Source: a virus
Virus record (IMG/VR): IMGVR_UViG_3300042908_000237
Span: 1 to 48,861 of that record
Reading direction: 5' to 3' (one strand)
DNA length: 48,861 bases
The position numbers and the translations under genes were made by a program. Positions within the stretch are counted from its first letter, which is position 1. Every line of letters starts with the position of its first letter. Positions 8,042 through 16,720 of this stretch are shown here, piece after piece. Below the pieces are notes generated by a model. It saw nothing but the letters and a program-made list of their open reading frames with translations. It was not told where the DNA came from and made no database searches.

Positions 8042-8933
8042 TTATTTCTCCAATATCTGCGATTTTATCTTTCGGTATTGTGACTTTATCATCAAAGAAT
8101 GACTCTAATGTGTTTGATGGTTTGATGTCAACTTTCTTTTTCTTCAAGAACTTCTTTACAGGAGCAACTTCTTCCTGTTCACCTTTGAGTCTACGATACG
8201 TTTGATTTGATGCTATCAATAATAACACAGCAAGTGGGTCAAATACAATGATGATGATGAAGATTACCAGTCTAACTGCCTTGTCAATCAAATCACGGTC
8301 TTGTGTGCCGTATATTACCTCGGCAACGTACTTGATAGGTCCCAAGTCTGATTCAGCCTTCTTAACTTCCAAGGATAAAGGTAACTTTTCTTCTGTAAGT
8401 TTCTGTATCTCTTTTTGAAGCCTTGCATTCTCTGAAGCAATTCTCTCACGATCTTTCTGTTGGGCTTTGCGTATCTGTGATGCCCTCTCTGCACCCCTTT
8501 CGTCTTTCGATCTGCCCATAATTTGATCGACAGACTCATCATACTGACTAAGGTTCTTGTCATTCCTCTCAATGGTCGCTTGGAGTGCTTCAATCTTTTT
8601 GTCATAGATTTCTACCTTTGCCACTTGTGGTTCGATAGTTGATGAATGCTCAATGTGTGCTTTTGACAGATAGCCAAAGATGCCCATTGAAGTGATTCCC
8701 ATGAGCAATATAACCGCAATCAAAAAATAGAATTTGAGAGCCGAGAATGTTTCTTTCCAATGATTATGTACCCATGATACAGTTACCAGTTTTGCCACCT
8801 CAAGCACAGAACCCATGATGACAATTGGCCAATATGAGCCAGGAAATATCTGTGCAAGACCAATCACTGAATAGTATGCGGCAATACCAGACAGTGCAAT
8901 GGCAGTCAAAAATGGTAGTATAGCGTGTATCAT
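8025..8933 (-). CDS. Membrane protein with central coiled coil
   Basis: 302 aa. Hydrophobic segments lie near residues 5-27, 34-52, 68-88 and 220-242. Between the third and fourth is a charged region (about 100-205) rich in Glu, Lys, Gln and Arg with coiled-coil character; a basic tail (KKFLKKKKVD) follows the last segment. The likely topology is an inner-membrane anchor with a soluble coiled-coil domain. The ATG overlaps the gp43 stop as ATGA, and the gene overlaps uvsX by 17 nt. I recall similar proteins in this position in marine T4-like phages, without a known function; membrane tethering of replication is a guess. Confidence 0.75.
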   Translation of the reverse strand: MIHAILPFLTAIALSGIAAYYSVIGLAQIFPGSYWPIVIMGSVLEVAKLVTVSWVHNHWKETFSALKFYFLIAVILLMGITSMGIFGYLSKAHIEHSSTIEPQVAKVEIYDKKIEALQATIERNDKNLSQYDESVDQIMGRSKDERGAERASQIRKAQQKDRERIASENARLQKEIQKLTEEKLPLSLEVKKAESDLGPIKYVAEVIYGTQDRDLIDKAVRLVIFIIIIVFDPLAVLLLIASNQTYRRLKGEQEEVAPVKKFLKKKKVDIKPSNTLESFFDDKVTIPKDKIADIGEINERNG

Positions 8934-11461
8934 CCGAAGAAAGATTCAAGTGTTGCTTGTTTCTCTGCTTTCCAACCAATAGAATTCAAAATCAAACCAA
9001 TCGGTTCAAGAAAGGTCTTTGAGAACTGTGTATCATAATCAATAAATTCTTGTATCTCAAACTCTTTAGGCATTCTTGTTGGAAAAGAAATGACAGTATC
9101 TTTGATTGGATTTGGTGTTTTCAAATAAGTGAACTTGAGTTTCTCACCCTCTTTGATATATGGATACTTATTTGTCAGATTCTTTTCTTTGAGGTAATGA
9201 TTGTAGAGTAAGGCACCCTTGACGTGAATTGGTGTTCCCTTTTTATATATTGTTTTGGAATCAGAATACTCTGCTAGACCATTGCATCCACGTGGAAATG
9301 ATACATCTTCTACAGGTAATTCTTTGAACTGTTCACGGAAGTTTGCAACAAACTCTTGTACAGTTGCTTCATCGGTATTCACAACCAAATCAACTAATTC
9401 ATACATTTTGTTTCGGACAACGGTAGGTGTTGATGATTTGACCATCTCAAGACCCATGACTTTGAGTTTTGGTTTGGCATACTGAACACCTTCATTGTTA
9501 TACACATTCAGAATATATCTTTTCTTTGCAGTCCAGATACCTTTACTTGAAAGTGCTTCACGTTTCATTTGCATCTTTTGGTCGTATGCATGAACATAAT
9601 CAGCAAGCGTCTGGTAACTCTCATCAATAAACGGTTGGATTTTATCTTCACAAACTTTGTCCATGAAGGCGATAACTTTATCAGGTTCTTGTGCCGATTT
9701 ATGCACCTTGTCCACCAATGGACCAAGATTGAAATAAATCGAATCTGTATCTGAAGCAATAACATAATCTTTATTTGTTTTGAGTACACCATTCATGTAC
9801 TCGTTGAGTTTATTTTCAATCCAACGAATAGACAATTGACCTGCTTGCGTGACTGCAAGTGCCTGACGTAAATCATAGAAACGGAAATACTGTGAACCCA
9901 TTGCACCATAAGCAGAGTTCAATGAGACTTTCTTTGCTAGTTGTAGATTGTTATATCGTGCAATGAGTTTTCCAATTTCATTTCTCTTTGATTCGTCTTT
10001 TTCGTTTTCATATTCTTGCTGAGACTTCAACATCAACTTCTTGAACTTCTTTCGATCTTCATACATCTCAACCATCATCTTAGGCAAAAAGCCTTGTTCA
10101 TCTGTTCTGAAGAACTGGCCGTTTGGTGTAATTGTGACATTCTTCAAAACTGAAGTATCAAGTTTTTGTTCTAGTAAATTTTCTACGGATGCTTCTGTTG
10201 CCAACTTACGCATCTCATCAGTGTAGTTTGAACTTTCTACCAGAGTTTCTGGCGAAATGTTGTATTGCATAATCAAATGCGGATACAGACTGTTCAAGTC
10301 AAATGATGCAACCCAATTGTGTAAACCAATCTGTGGATCTTTGACATAAGCACCTTCAAATGCCTCTGTCTTTTTGGCAACACGGCGTGGTGGTACAACT
10401 ATCTTACGTTCAAGTAGATAATTGTAAATCAGAGCATCCCACATTCTTGTCTGGGCAAAGATATCATCATAATTACACTTCGTATCATAAGCCAGAGTCA
10501 ATGCAAGTTCAATCAGCTTCAACTTATCTTCAAGTGCAAGAACAAGCCGAACGTCTTTGATATTATACTCAATAAACTTTTGATGATCTAATCTGTACAA
10601 TTGATGAAGGCTATCATACTCATCGAATGATAGTTTGCTTTCACCAAGTTCAATGTTCGCAATCGTATCTAATCGAAAGTTTTCTACATTCTTGCCACCT
10701 GGCGCATACCATTGATACAGTTCAAGATAGTCAAGTGCAGAGACACCCACAATCTCATAAACGATTTGCTCTTTGCCTTTGAATGTGGTTTTTCTTTCAG
10801 AATAGACTTTCCACGGTGACAGTTTCTTTACGTCATCTTCGCCAAGTACACGTGTGAAGCGATTGATAATGTAAGGAACATCAAAGAACTTGATATTCCA
10901 ACCAGTAAGAACGTCAGGAGTATCGCTTGACCAATCAGCAAGGAAACGCTCACAAAGGTCGATTTCATCTTTGCATAAAACATAATCTACATTTTCATCA
11001 GAGTTTTTGTATTCACCACAGCCATAAACTTTGGTGCGCCCATTCAATCTATGAATACCAATTGCTGTGATTGGCTCTGTTGCTCTATATGGATCAGGAA
11101 AACCATTTTCAGAACCAACCTCAATGTCTATGAACGCAACATGGAGATGAGAAATATCCCAATCAATGCTGCCTCTAAAAGTATCAGCAATGAAGGCGTA
11201 TTCATACCTTGTATTACCATAGATTTTAAAGTTTGCAACTTCTTCATAACGTTTGACAAAATCACGTGCCTCCCTAATTGTTTCAAACTTCATAGGTTCC
11301 AATGGCTCATTGAACAATGAACGCCATTCGGACTTTTTGTTAGACTGTAAAAACAAAGACGGAGAGTATTTGATCTTGCTTTCTACTCTCCGTCCGTTGT
11401 TTACACCACGAAAAAGAATGTGATTGCCGTGGACGCAAACATTTGTATAATACTTTGACAT
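8930..11461 (-). CDS. 43: Family B DNA polymerase (T4 gp43)
   Basis: 843 aa (T4 gp43 about 898). Exonuclease motif I is IDIEVGSENG with Asp112 and Glu114, the same positions as in T4; exo II is VLTGWNIKFFDVPY near 184-197. Polymerase motif A is DLNSLYP (388-394), motif B KKVSLNSAYG (510-519), motif C SDTDS with Asp571 and Asp573. The C-terminus QATLESFFG looks like a sliding-clamp-binding peptide (Q-x-x-L-x-x-F-F), expected since T4 gp43 binds gp45 through its tail. Full-length with both active sites intact, so a proofreading replicase. Confidence 0.98.
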   Translation of the reverse strand: MSKYYTNVCVHGNHILFRGVNNGRRVESKIKYSPSLFLQSNKKSEWRSLFNEPLEPMKFETIREARDFVKRYEEVANFKIYGNTRYEYAFIADTFRGSIDWDISHLHVAFIDIEVGSENGFPDPYRATEPITAIGIHRLNGRTKVYGCGEYKNSDENVDYVLCKDEIDLCERFLADWSSDTPDVLTGWNIKFFDVPYIINRFTRVLGEDDVKKLSPWKVYSERKTTFKGKEQIVYEIVGVSALDYLELYQWYAPGGKNVENFRLDTIANIELGESKLSFDEYDSLHQLYRLDHQKFIEYNIKDVRLVLALEDKLKLIELALTLAYDTKCNYDDIFAQTRMWDALIYNYLLERKIVVPPRRVAKKTEAFEGAYVKDPQIGLHNWVASFDLNSLYPHLIMQYNISPETLVESSNYTDEMRKLATEASVENLLEQKLDTSVLKNVTITPNGQFFRTDEQGFLPKMMVEMYEDRKKFKKLMLKSQQEYENEKDESKRNEIGKLIARYNNLQLAKKVSLNSAYGAMGSQYFRFYDLRQALAVTQAGQLSIRWIENKLNEYMNGVLKTNKDYVIASDTDSIYFNLGPLVDKVHKSAQEPDKVIAFMDKVCEDKIQPFIDESYQTLADYVHAYDQKMQMKREALSSKGIWTAKKRYILNVYNNEGVQYAKPKLKVMGLEMVKSSTPTVVRNKMYELVDLVVNTDEATVQEFVANFREQFKELPVEDVSFPRGCNGLAEYSDSKTIYKKGTPIHVKGALLYNHYLKEKNLTNKYPYIKEGEKLKFTYLKTPNPIKDTVISFPTRMPKEFEIQEFIDYDTQFSKTFLEPIGLILNSIGWKAEKQATLESFFG

Positions 11462-11766
11462 TAAATTTTTAGTCCTGCTGGTGCTAGTTCAATACGACTA
11501 AACATACGACGATAGTTTTCAAGTAAGTCTGACACAGGAGTGTTGACTGTAAGAACATCATCATTGCTGATAACAATACCTTTATCAAACTCTTCAGTGA
11601 AAGCAAGATATGGTGCAAAGCCAACACCACCAGGATCATTTGCAGAACGTGGAGGCACAGCAATTACTTGCATTGGATTTTTAACTTTGATTCCATCATT
11701 GCGTTCATCCACTAATTCAGCAATAATGGTTTGATGTGTCTTGAAAGTTATACATTTGATTGTCAT
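11461..11766 (-). CDS. Small Sm-like protein (paralogue of 34486-34905)
   Basis: 101 aa. The order TIIAELVDE, then IKVKNPMQV, then DVLTVNTPV and a final YRRMFSRIE resembles the beta-strand order of small Sm/Lsm-like folds, and the same pattern recurs in the protein at 34486-34905. The stop overlaps the gp43 start (TAATG), so it is coupled to the DNA polymerase. Sm-like proteins usually bind RNA or form rings; that role here is an inference from the strand pattern only. Confidence 0.6.
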   Translation of the reverse strand: MTIKCITFKTHQTIIAELVDERNDGIKVKNPMQVIAVPPRSANDPGGVGFAPYLAFTEEFDKGIVISNDDVLTVNTPVSDLLENYRRMFSRIELAPAGLKI

Positions 11767-11993
11767 ACAGTTACCTTAGTTGTTGGTTCAAAAACGTCTA
11801 GTGTTACCCACTTTTTGGGAAACAACATTTCACGACCGCTGAAATCAGCAATGTCATAGGTTGGGTCATCAACAAGACCAATAAGTTCAACTTTATTGTC
11901 AAACTCTCTCATTACAAGATCATACTTGTACGCTTTAGGCAGTTTAGAATTTGATTCTGCCATTTGTTTTGCCACTTTAGCGATTGTACTCAT
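11763..11993 (-). CDS. Hypothetical protein (76 aa)
   Basis: Starts MSTIAKVAKQM with GGAG 7 nt ahead and overlaps the Sm-like gene by 4 nt. A short N-terminal helix is followed by alternating strands (YDLVMREF, VELIGLVD) and a C-terminal KKWVTLDVFEP. No motif is recognised. It is likely part of the gp43 operon. Confidence 0.6.
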   Translation of the reverse strand: MSTIAKVAKQMAESNSKLPKAYKYDLVMREFDNKVELIGLVDDPTYDIADFSGREMLFPKKWVTLDVFEPTTKVTV

Positions 11994-12002
11994 TTTTTAC
12001 TC

Positions 12003-12491
12003 CTATACTTGTTGAACACCGATATTACACTTTTTCAAAAATTCAATACCATCTATAGTTCGGTAGTTATGTCGATAGTAAACCTCCTTGATTGCTGCTT
12101 GATGTATTATTTTAGCACATTCTAGACACGGTGCATGGGTCACAAACAAACTTGCCGACTCACTGCTGTTTGTTGACCGAGAAACTTTGGCGATTGCATT
12201 TGTTTCGGCATGCAATACCTCTTTTTTGGAATGTAATCGACTCCATCCATGGGCAGATTCGGTATAGCCATTATGCATCATGAATTTATCACTTTGTCGG
12301 CATTCTTCTTTGAGAATATATTCAACATCTTCACAGTTATTATCCCAACCAGATGGCATACCGTTATAACCGATGCCGATAATTGTGTTGTCTTTGACGA
12401 TTACGCAGCCAACTTGTAATCTTTTTGCGGTAGAAAGTTCAGCATAGACTTCTGCTGCCTTCATGTGGGCTTGTATAAATTTTTCTTTCAT
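12003..12491 (-). CDS. cd: dCMP deaminase
   Basis: 162 aa from ATG 12491 (an in-frame GTG at 12503 would add 4 residues). Zinc-site motifs of the cytidine/deoxycytidylate deaminase family are present: His94-Ala-Glu96 with the catalytic Glu, and Pro-Cys122-x-x-Cys125 in THAPCLECA. GYNGMPSG near residue 42 is the dCMP deaminase substrate-loop signature. It converts dCMP to dUMP, feeding dTMP synthesis. No thymidylate synthase or ribonucleotide reductase lies in this window. A Cys/His cluster in the insert (residues 53-73) could bind a second zinc, as in T4 Cd. Confidence 0.93.
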   Translation of the reverse strand: MKEKFIQAHMKAAEVYAELSTAKRLQVGCVIVKDNTIIGIGYNGMPSGWDNNCEDVEYILKEECRQSDKFMMHNGYTESAHGWSRLHSKKEVLHAETNAIAKVSRSTNSSESASLFVTHAPCLECAKIIHQAAIKEVYYRHNYRTIDGIEFLKKCNIGVQQV

Positions 12492-12542
12492 AGATGTAAG
12501 CACTCACTTCACTTGTAAGGCACGACGAAAAAATGTATCCGA

Positions 12543-13358
12543 TTACTCTAATATCACAAGTGTTTTTCTAGCCACCGATGCTTGATTAGCATATAAGAAG
12601 AATGGCAAGAATCTTTCACCTAAGAATCCTGGATAACGCCACGGTAATGGCTCTGTTGTTGTCGCTTGTGTTGGATAAACTTGATTTGTGTTCTGCCACA
12701 CATACTCAAGCAGTTCAAATAACTCTGATGCATATTTTCTGAATAGTTGTTTACGCATCACATAACATGTTTCAAAACTTGCTTCATTCTGGTCCCACCA
12801 GTTCAGTGAGTCTCTGTAATCTGGCATCAACTTTTCAATGCCTTCTAGAAACAGATTCAGATACTCTGCTGGTTGTGATTGAAGATATTGATTACGAACA
12901 GAGTATGGCATCGATGTCAGTTTGTTCGTAATCGCATCATGTTCTTTGAGAAGTTCAAGTGCCGCTGCTTTCTGCTCATTTGACACCATGTACTCAGCAT
13001 TCTCTTGTGTCGCTGGTAGACTTGCTTTCACCACATTCTCTTCTATGTCACCTTTGAAGTCAAGATAGCGACGGTATGTGGTGCAGCCGATGTAATCTGC
13101 ACGACCATGCTTCCACAAATAATACTCGGATGCTTGTTGACCCAATGCACGAAGAAACTCATCTTCACTACACATTGTGTAATATTGACGGTATTCATAA
13201 ACACTCTTGTGCATTGATGTATTGATCCAGTTACCTGGACCAGGAGCTTGCCAGCCATATGGACCATGTGAGCCAGCGTATGCTGCCTTCATCCAAGAGC
13301 AATTATGATCGAATGGAAAGTCTTTGTGAAAATGACTTACCATTAACAGATCAGTCAT
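12543..13358 (-). CDS. DUF4422-type glycosyltransferase-like protein
   Basis: 271 aa from ATG 13358 (MTDLLMVSHF), chosen because the ATG overlaps the stop of the small upstream gene as ATGACTGA; a longer frame reaches 13406. IGCTTYRRYLDF near residue 88, ETCYVMRKQLFRKY in the middle and GERFLPFFLY near the C-terminus are the landmarks of the DUF4422 family, found in polysaccharide loci and predicted to be glycosyltransferases. No membrane segment is seen. It stands apart from the other glycan genes, between dCMP deaminase and Hsp20. Confidence 0.7.
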   Translation of the reverse strand: MTDLLMVSHFHKDFPFDHNCSWMKAAYAGSHGPYGWQAPGPGNWINTSMHKSVYEYRQYYTMCSEDEFLRALGQQASEYYLWKHGRADYIGCTTYRRYLDFKGDIEENVVKASLPATQENAEYMVSNEQKAAALELLKEHDAITNKLTSMPYSVRNQYLQSQPAEYLNLFLEGIEKLMPDYRDSLNWWDQNEASFETCYVMRKQLFRKYASELFELLEYVWQNTNQVYPTQATTTEPLPWRYPGFLGERFLPFFLYANQASVARKTLVILE

Positions 13359-13515
13359 TGCTTTGTTCCTCTTTTTTCTTCTTTTTGAATTCGATGCGTG
13401 GAGCAATGATTGCGTTGATCATTTCACGTTTGTAATCGTGTTTTTTCTCACCACTCAATGAAGTCAATAAGACTTTGAGGGACTTGTCCATTTTGAAGTT
13501 TGAGTTAGATTTCAT
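13351..13515 (-). CDS. Small basic protein (54 aa)
   Basis: A short frame from ATG 13515 (MKSNSNFKMDKSLKVL...) to TGA 13351 with AAGGA 9 nt ahead of the start. The C-terminal third is strongly basic (EFKKKKKEE). The stop overlaps the next gene's ATG by 8 nt, indicating coupling. The unbroken frame fills what would otherwise be a 190-nt gap. Function unknown; the lysine run would suit nucleic-acid contact. Confidence 0.6.
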   Translation of the reverse strand: MKSNSNFKMDKSLKVLLTSLSGEKKHDYKREMINAIIAPRIEFKKKKKEEQSND

Positions 13516-13532
13516 TATAAAGTATCCTTCAA

Positions 13533-13550
13533 GTGGGGCTTGCGCCCCAC
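13533..13550 (-). terminator. Hairpin with GCAA loop after Hsp20
   Basis: On the minus strand GTGGGGC-GCAA-GCCCCAC forms a perfect 7-bp GC-rich stem closed by a GNRA tetraloop, 4 nt after the Hsp20 stop codon. No U tract follows (TTGAAGG, then the next ribosome site), so it may be an mRNA-stabilising or processing element rather than a strong terminator. Confidence 0.55.
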
Positions 13551-13553
13551 CCT

Positions 13554-14033
13554 TTACGCTGCCGCCTTTTCTTCTTGTAGAAGTTGAGGCTCAAACGTTT
13601 TTAGTTCATTACCAATTTCAATCTTGCGTGGCTTCTTATGCTCTGGAATGATGTTCTCTAGACCAATGCGTAGAATACCATCTTTGAATTCAGCGCCCTT
13701 CACTTCAATCGTATCAGCAATAGTGATTGCCTTAGTGAAAGAACGTGTGCCAATTCCACGATGTAAATACTGAACGTCAGATGTACCGACTTTCTTATCA
13801 CCTTTGATAGTCAAAGTATTTTCTTGTACTTCAATATCAATTTCATCTTTACTAAAACCAGCAACAGCAAGTTCTACCACATACTTGTTCTCATCTGCTT
13901 TGATGATGTTATGTGGTGGAAAATTGTTTGTTGGTCTAGAATCGTTTAGAATTGCTTCAACATCACGAATAAAGTTTTCAAAGCCCAATGTTTGATTGAG
14001 AACCATTGGACCAAAGCGACCAGTAATAGTCAT
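13554..14033 (-). CDS. hsp20: Small heat shock protein (Hsp20/IbpA family)
   Basis: 159 aa. The alpha-crystallin domain spans about residues 40-135: it starts at PPHNIIKADENKYVVELAVAGF, continues through TLTIKGDKK and the RGIGTRSFTKAI loop, and ends with a GILRIGLEN strand. The C-terminal RKIEIGN carries the I-x-I motif that links oligomers. It should hold unfolding proteins as an ATP-independent chaperone. Strong ribosome site (GGAG 7 nt ahead). Hsp20 is a common accessory gene of marine T4-like phages, where help in capsid assembly has been proposed. Confidence 0.95.
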   Translation of the reverse strand: MTITGRFGPMVLNQTLGFENFIRDVEAILNDSRPTNNFPPHNIIKADENKYVVELAVAGFSKDEIDIEVQENTLTIKGDKKVGTSDVQYLHRGIGTRSFTKAITIADTIEVKGAEFKDGILRIGLENIIPEHKKPRKIEIGNELKTFEPQLLQEEKAAA

Positions 14034-14088
14034 TTTTTTCTCCTTTTATAAGCAAGTTACGATTACGTGACCCCGAAGGCATCACGAC

Positions 14089-14271
14089 TTACTTGGCAAC
14101 CTCAAACGCTGTGCGATTGACAAGATAAGTTCTTTGTGGATTACTTTGATTGTACACTTTGATGAATTCATTCAAACCATCTTTTGTCACATCATTGTAA
14201 TCCCGAGTATACACTTCTTCTTTGGTATACTTGTTGATTAGTCTCACTGGATTTTTTTTCACTTTGTTCAT
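14089..14271 (-). CDS. Hypothetical protein (60 aa)
   Basis: Starts MNKVKKNPVRLINKYTKEEV; basic N-terminus, then a YNDVTKDGLNEFIKVYN helix. No motif recognised. It lies just downstream of regA and upstream of Hsp20 with normal spacing. The 55 nt between it and Hsp20 contain only a weak imperfect hairpin and the Hsp20 ribosome site. Confidence 0.55.
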   Translation of the reverse strand: MNKVKKNPVRLINKYTKEEVYTRDYNDVTKDGLNEFIKVYNQSNPQRTYLVNRTAFEVAK

Positions 14272-14283
14272 AACCAGTCACCA

Positions 14284-14688
14284 TTATTCTAATTTACCTT
14301 TTTTACCTATGTTATATTTAGCAATCAATTCCCAATCGTCTTTTTCTTTGAAAGAGATGATTTTTATCTGATGAATTGGTGCCATATTGTTCTCTACAAT
14401 ATCATAGTTTATAATCTTTATCAAGCCCCATTCCTCTAAAAGATTGGCAATAGCGTTGCGTCTTTGTATATCATTCTCGGTAATAGTCGATAGCTTACCG
14501 TCTAGTGCGAATAGTTCTTTGAAATGTACGATGTAATACTTGCCTTGTTTGTGTAGAATGTGGCAAGATTGATAAAGTACCTTTTCTTTCCTGCTTGAAA
14601 CACCAATTCTTGTAAGTGTCTCACGTACTTTTAGAAAGTCATCCTGTTCTGTCAGTGTGACTTCAACAAATTTAGATAAATCAACCAT
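14284..14688 (-). CDS. regA: RegA translational repressor
   Basis: 134 aa (T4 RegA 122). The DFLKVRETLTRIGV segment, the KVLYQSCHIL core and YYIVHFKELF closely follow T4 RegA, including LLEEWGLI. RegA binds A/U-rich initiation regions of early phage mRNAs and blocks ribosome loading; T4 targets include the clamp and clamp-loader genes next to it. It is placed after gp62 in the order gp45-gp44-gp62-regA, as in T4. Confidence 0.96.
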   Translation of the reverse strand: MVDLSKFVEVTLTEQDDFLKVRETLTRIGVSSRKEKVLYQSCHILHKQGKYYIVHFKELFALDGKLSTITENDIQRRNAIANLLEEWGLIKIINYDIVENNMAPIHQIKIISFKEKDDWELIAKYNIGKKGKLE

Positions 14689-14689
14689 G

Positions 14690-15076
14690 TCATTTTCCTA
14701 ATCCGCCCTTTTGGGATTCTTCTTTTAGTTTTTGGATTTGTTCTTTGCTGAGTAGGCGCAAGACTTCTCTTGCTTTGGAATTGGACAGGCCATAAGCCAG
14801 TTTGATACATTCCAAATCATCGTTTTTTTCTGCCTTAGCCCACTTCGCAAAAGGTCTTTTCATAGACCTTACAGTATTTAGCAAAAAGTCGTTTTGCATC
14901 TTTTTGTCTAAATGATGACGGCGATTCATCTCATTGGCATACATAACACAGTCATTGTGCTGAGACAAGGCACGATTGACCAGAAATGGCTGATATTCCC
15001 GTTCAGTCAAATCGTCAACAATCAGTTGCTTCTTAGTCTGAAGAATGGCTGTGGCATAGTCAAATGGATTGCTCAT
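14690..15076 (-). CDS. 62: Clamp loader small subunit (T4 gp62)
   Basis: 128 aa, shorter than T4 gp62 (187). It is assigned by position between gp44 and RegA and by the YQPFLVNRALSQHNDCVMYANEMN segment, which parallels the [21 protein letters not shown] region of T4, plus a FLLNTVRSMKRPFAKWAK stretch. It joins four gp44 subunits to form the loader of the gp45 clamp. ATGA overlap with gp44 gives coupled synthesis. The shorter C-terminus is a real difference from T4. Confidence 0.92.
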   Translation of the reverse strand: MSNPFDYATAILQTKKQLIVDDLTEREYQPFLVNRALSQHNDCVMYANEMNRRHHLDKKMQNDFLLNTVRSMKRPFAKWAKAEKNDDLECIKLAYGLSNSKAREVLRLLSKEQIQKLKEESQKGGLGK

Positions 15077-16002
15077 TTGAACTCCACATTGGCCATAAGT
15101 TCAGTCAGACAAGCAACAAGATTGATTTCTTGATCGGCAACAAATGCTTGTTTGTATTGATAGTCAGCAATGATAATCACTGCTTGTGGAATACTCTGAG
15201 GCTTTGCAATGTCATACAAAGCATCATAGAGTTTACGAAAGAATGTCGTGTTATCAATGTCAGTTGTCGCTGCCCATTTGCGGACGGACGTAAAGTCTTT
15301 TTCTTTCAGATGTTTGACAATCTGTGAAATAGAAATGTCACCAATCTGAGAGAGGATGCCTACATCAATCTTGCCGAGTTGAGAGTAGCGTTGTAGTTCA
15401 TTGATAGCACGACGAAAATCTGGAAAGTGTTTTTTAATGAGTTCAGCAATTACTTTCTCATCATATTCAACTTTCTCTGTGTCTAGTATGTGTGTAATGC
15501 GTTTGAAAAACGCAGAAGCCATCTTTGCTTTTTCACCATTGACCAAACGAAAATCAATCACAGCACAACGACTGTGAAGTGGTTCAATGATTCTGCTTTT
15601 GAAGTTACATGTAAAAATGAATGAACAGTTTACAGCAAACTCTTCAATGGCATTTCTTAGAATTGCTTGTGCATTTGGTGTTAGATAATCTGCTTCATCA
15701 AGAATAACGACCTTACGGCCGCCAGTAAATGACATTGATGATGCATAGTTCTTTATCTTTACACGAATTGTATCAACACCATTCTCGTCAGAACCATTGA
15801 GAATCATGTAGTCGCAACCGATCTCGTTGCACATCGCTTTGGCGATTGTTGTCTTGCCCACGCCCGCTCCACCAGTCAGAAGGAGGTTTGGCATCTCCTT
15901 CTGATTCACATACTCTTGAAAAGTTGTTTTCAATCGTTCTGGCAGTATGCATTCTTCTACCGTTTGAGGACGATAGCGTTCTACCCACAACAGGTGATCC
16001 AT
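15073..16002 (-). CDS. 44: Clamp loader ATPase (T4 gp44)
   Basis: 309 aa (T4 319). AAA+ motifs are complete: Walker A GGAGVGKTT (44-52), Walker B VVILDEADYL with Asp102-Glu103, and the SRC arginine-finger motif (143-145 in LHSRC). It hydrolyses ATP to open and place the gp45 ring on primer-template DNA with gp62. The start has GAGG 8 nt ahead; 37 nt separate it from gp45. Confidence 0.97.
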   Translation of the reverse strand: MDHLLWVERYRPQTVEECILPERLKTTFQEYVNQKEMPNLLLTGGAGVGKTTIAKAMCNEIGCDYMILNGSDENGVDTIRVKIKNYASSMSFTGGRKVVILDEADYLTPNAQAILRNAIEEFAVNCSFIFTCNFKSRIIEPLHSRCAVIDFRLVNGEKAKMASAFFKRITHILDTEKVEYDEKVIAELIKKHFPDFRRAINELQRYSQLGKIDVGILSQIGDISISQIVKHLKEKDFTSVRKWAATTDIDNTTFFRKLYDALYDIAKPQSIPQAVIIIADYQYKQAFVADQEINLVACLTELMANVEFK

Positions 16003-16039
16003 TTAATTTCCTCACAAAAATCATAATATAAAAAATGTA

Positions 16040-16717
16040 TCAAACAGATTCGTATTTCGAACCAGCTTCAGTTGCAATCCAATACTGAAGATTCAGTGTT
16101 TTATGCTTGAAGTTAGAAATGCCCTTTGACGAAATCTTAACATCATAAGAACCAGAAATCATCTTTAGATTTTCGACTTTGAAAATCATTTTGAACTTCT
16201 TTTTGCTGGTTGTAATTTCAAGTGAGTCTGTGTGTGCTGCATCATTTGTTGGGTCAAATGTAGTGATAGAAAGTTTCTCACCATCAGATTCGACAGAGAT
16301 GCATGGTGAAGAAAGCACTGCTGATGCTTTCATAATCCAATCAAAATCTTCTTGTGTGAGTGTCAAAGAAATTTCTGGCTCAGGCATTGCAATAGGCTTA
16401 TCTGGTGCAGCAACAATCATATGTGGCGCACAGAAACGATACTTGATTTTGCTACGACCCTGTAGACCAGAGATGACCACATTGTTGTCTTGGAAGTCAA
16501 GACTTGGATCATCTTTGTGTAGAGATAGAACAGAAAGAAAATTGTTCAGATCATAAACACCAAAATCAGTTGGAAATTCATCACTGACAGTGGCTTCAGC
16601 CATCACATTCTTTTGAGCAGACACGGTACGCAGTGTTTTGCCTTTCTTGAACATGATACCTTGATTGATTGAAGCAAAGTTCTTCAAAACGGAGAGTGTA
16701 TCTGTAGAAAGTTTCAT
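16040..16717 (-). CDS. 45: Sliding clamp (T4 gp45)
   Basis: 225 aa (T4 228). Opens with MKLSTDTLSVLKNFASINQG and contains DEFPTDFGVYDLNNFLSVL near residue 46-64, both typical of gp45. The two-domain beta-rich layout ends with LNLQYWIAT. The trimeric ring tethers gp43 and, loaded on DNA, activates late transcription through gp55. It heads the clamp/loader/regA block. Confidence 0.96.
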   Translation of the reverse strand: MKLSTDTLSVLKNFASINQGIMFKKGKTLRTVSAQKNVMAEATVSDEFPTDFGVYDLNNFLSVLSLHKDDPSLDFQDNNVVISGLQGRSKIKYRFCAPHMIVAAPDKPIAMPEPEISLTLTQEDFDWIMKASAVLSSPCISVESDGEKLSITTFDPTNDAAHTDSLEITTSKKKFKMIFKVENLKMISGSYDVKISSKGISNFKHKTLNLQYWIATEAGSKYESV

Positions 16718-16720
16718 AAT

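Noticed and set aside
14041-14085. Imperfect hairpin with a TTCG loop upstream of Hsp20
   Set aside because: Stem broken by an internal mismatch and no T tract; not a convincing terminator.
14690-15076. gp62 as a truncated pseudogene because it is shorter than in T4
   Set aside because: It is translationally coupled to gp44, followed at once by regA, and keeps the conserved core; more likely a short natural form.
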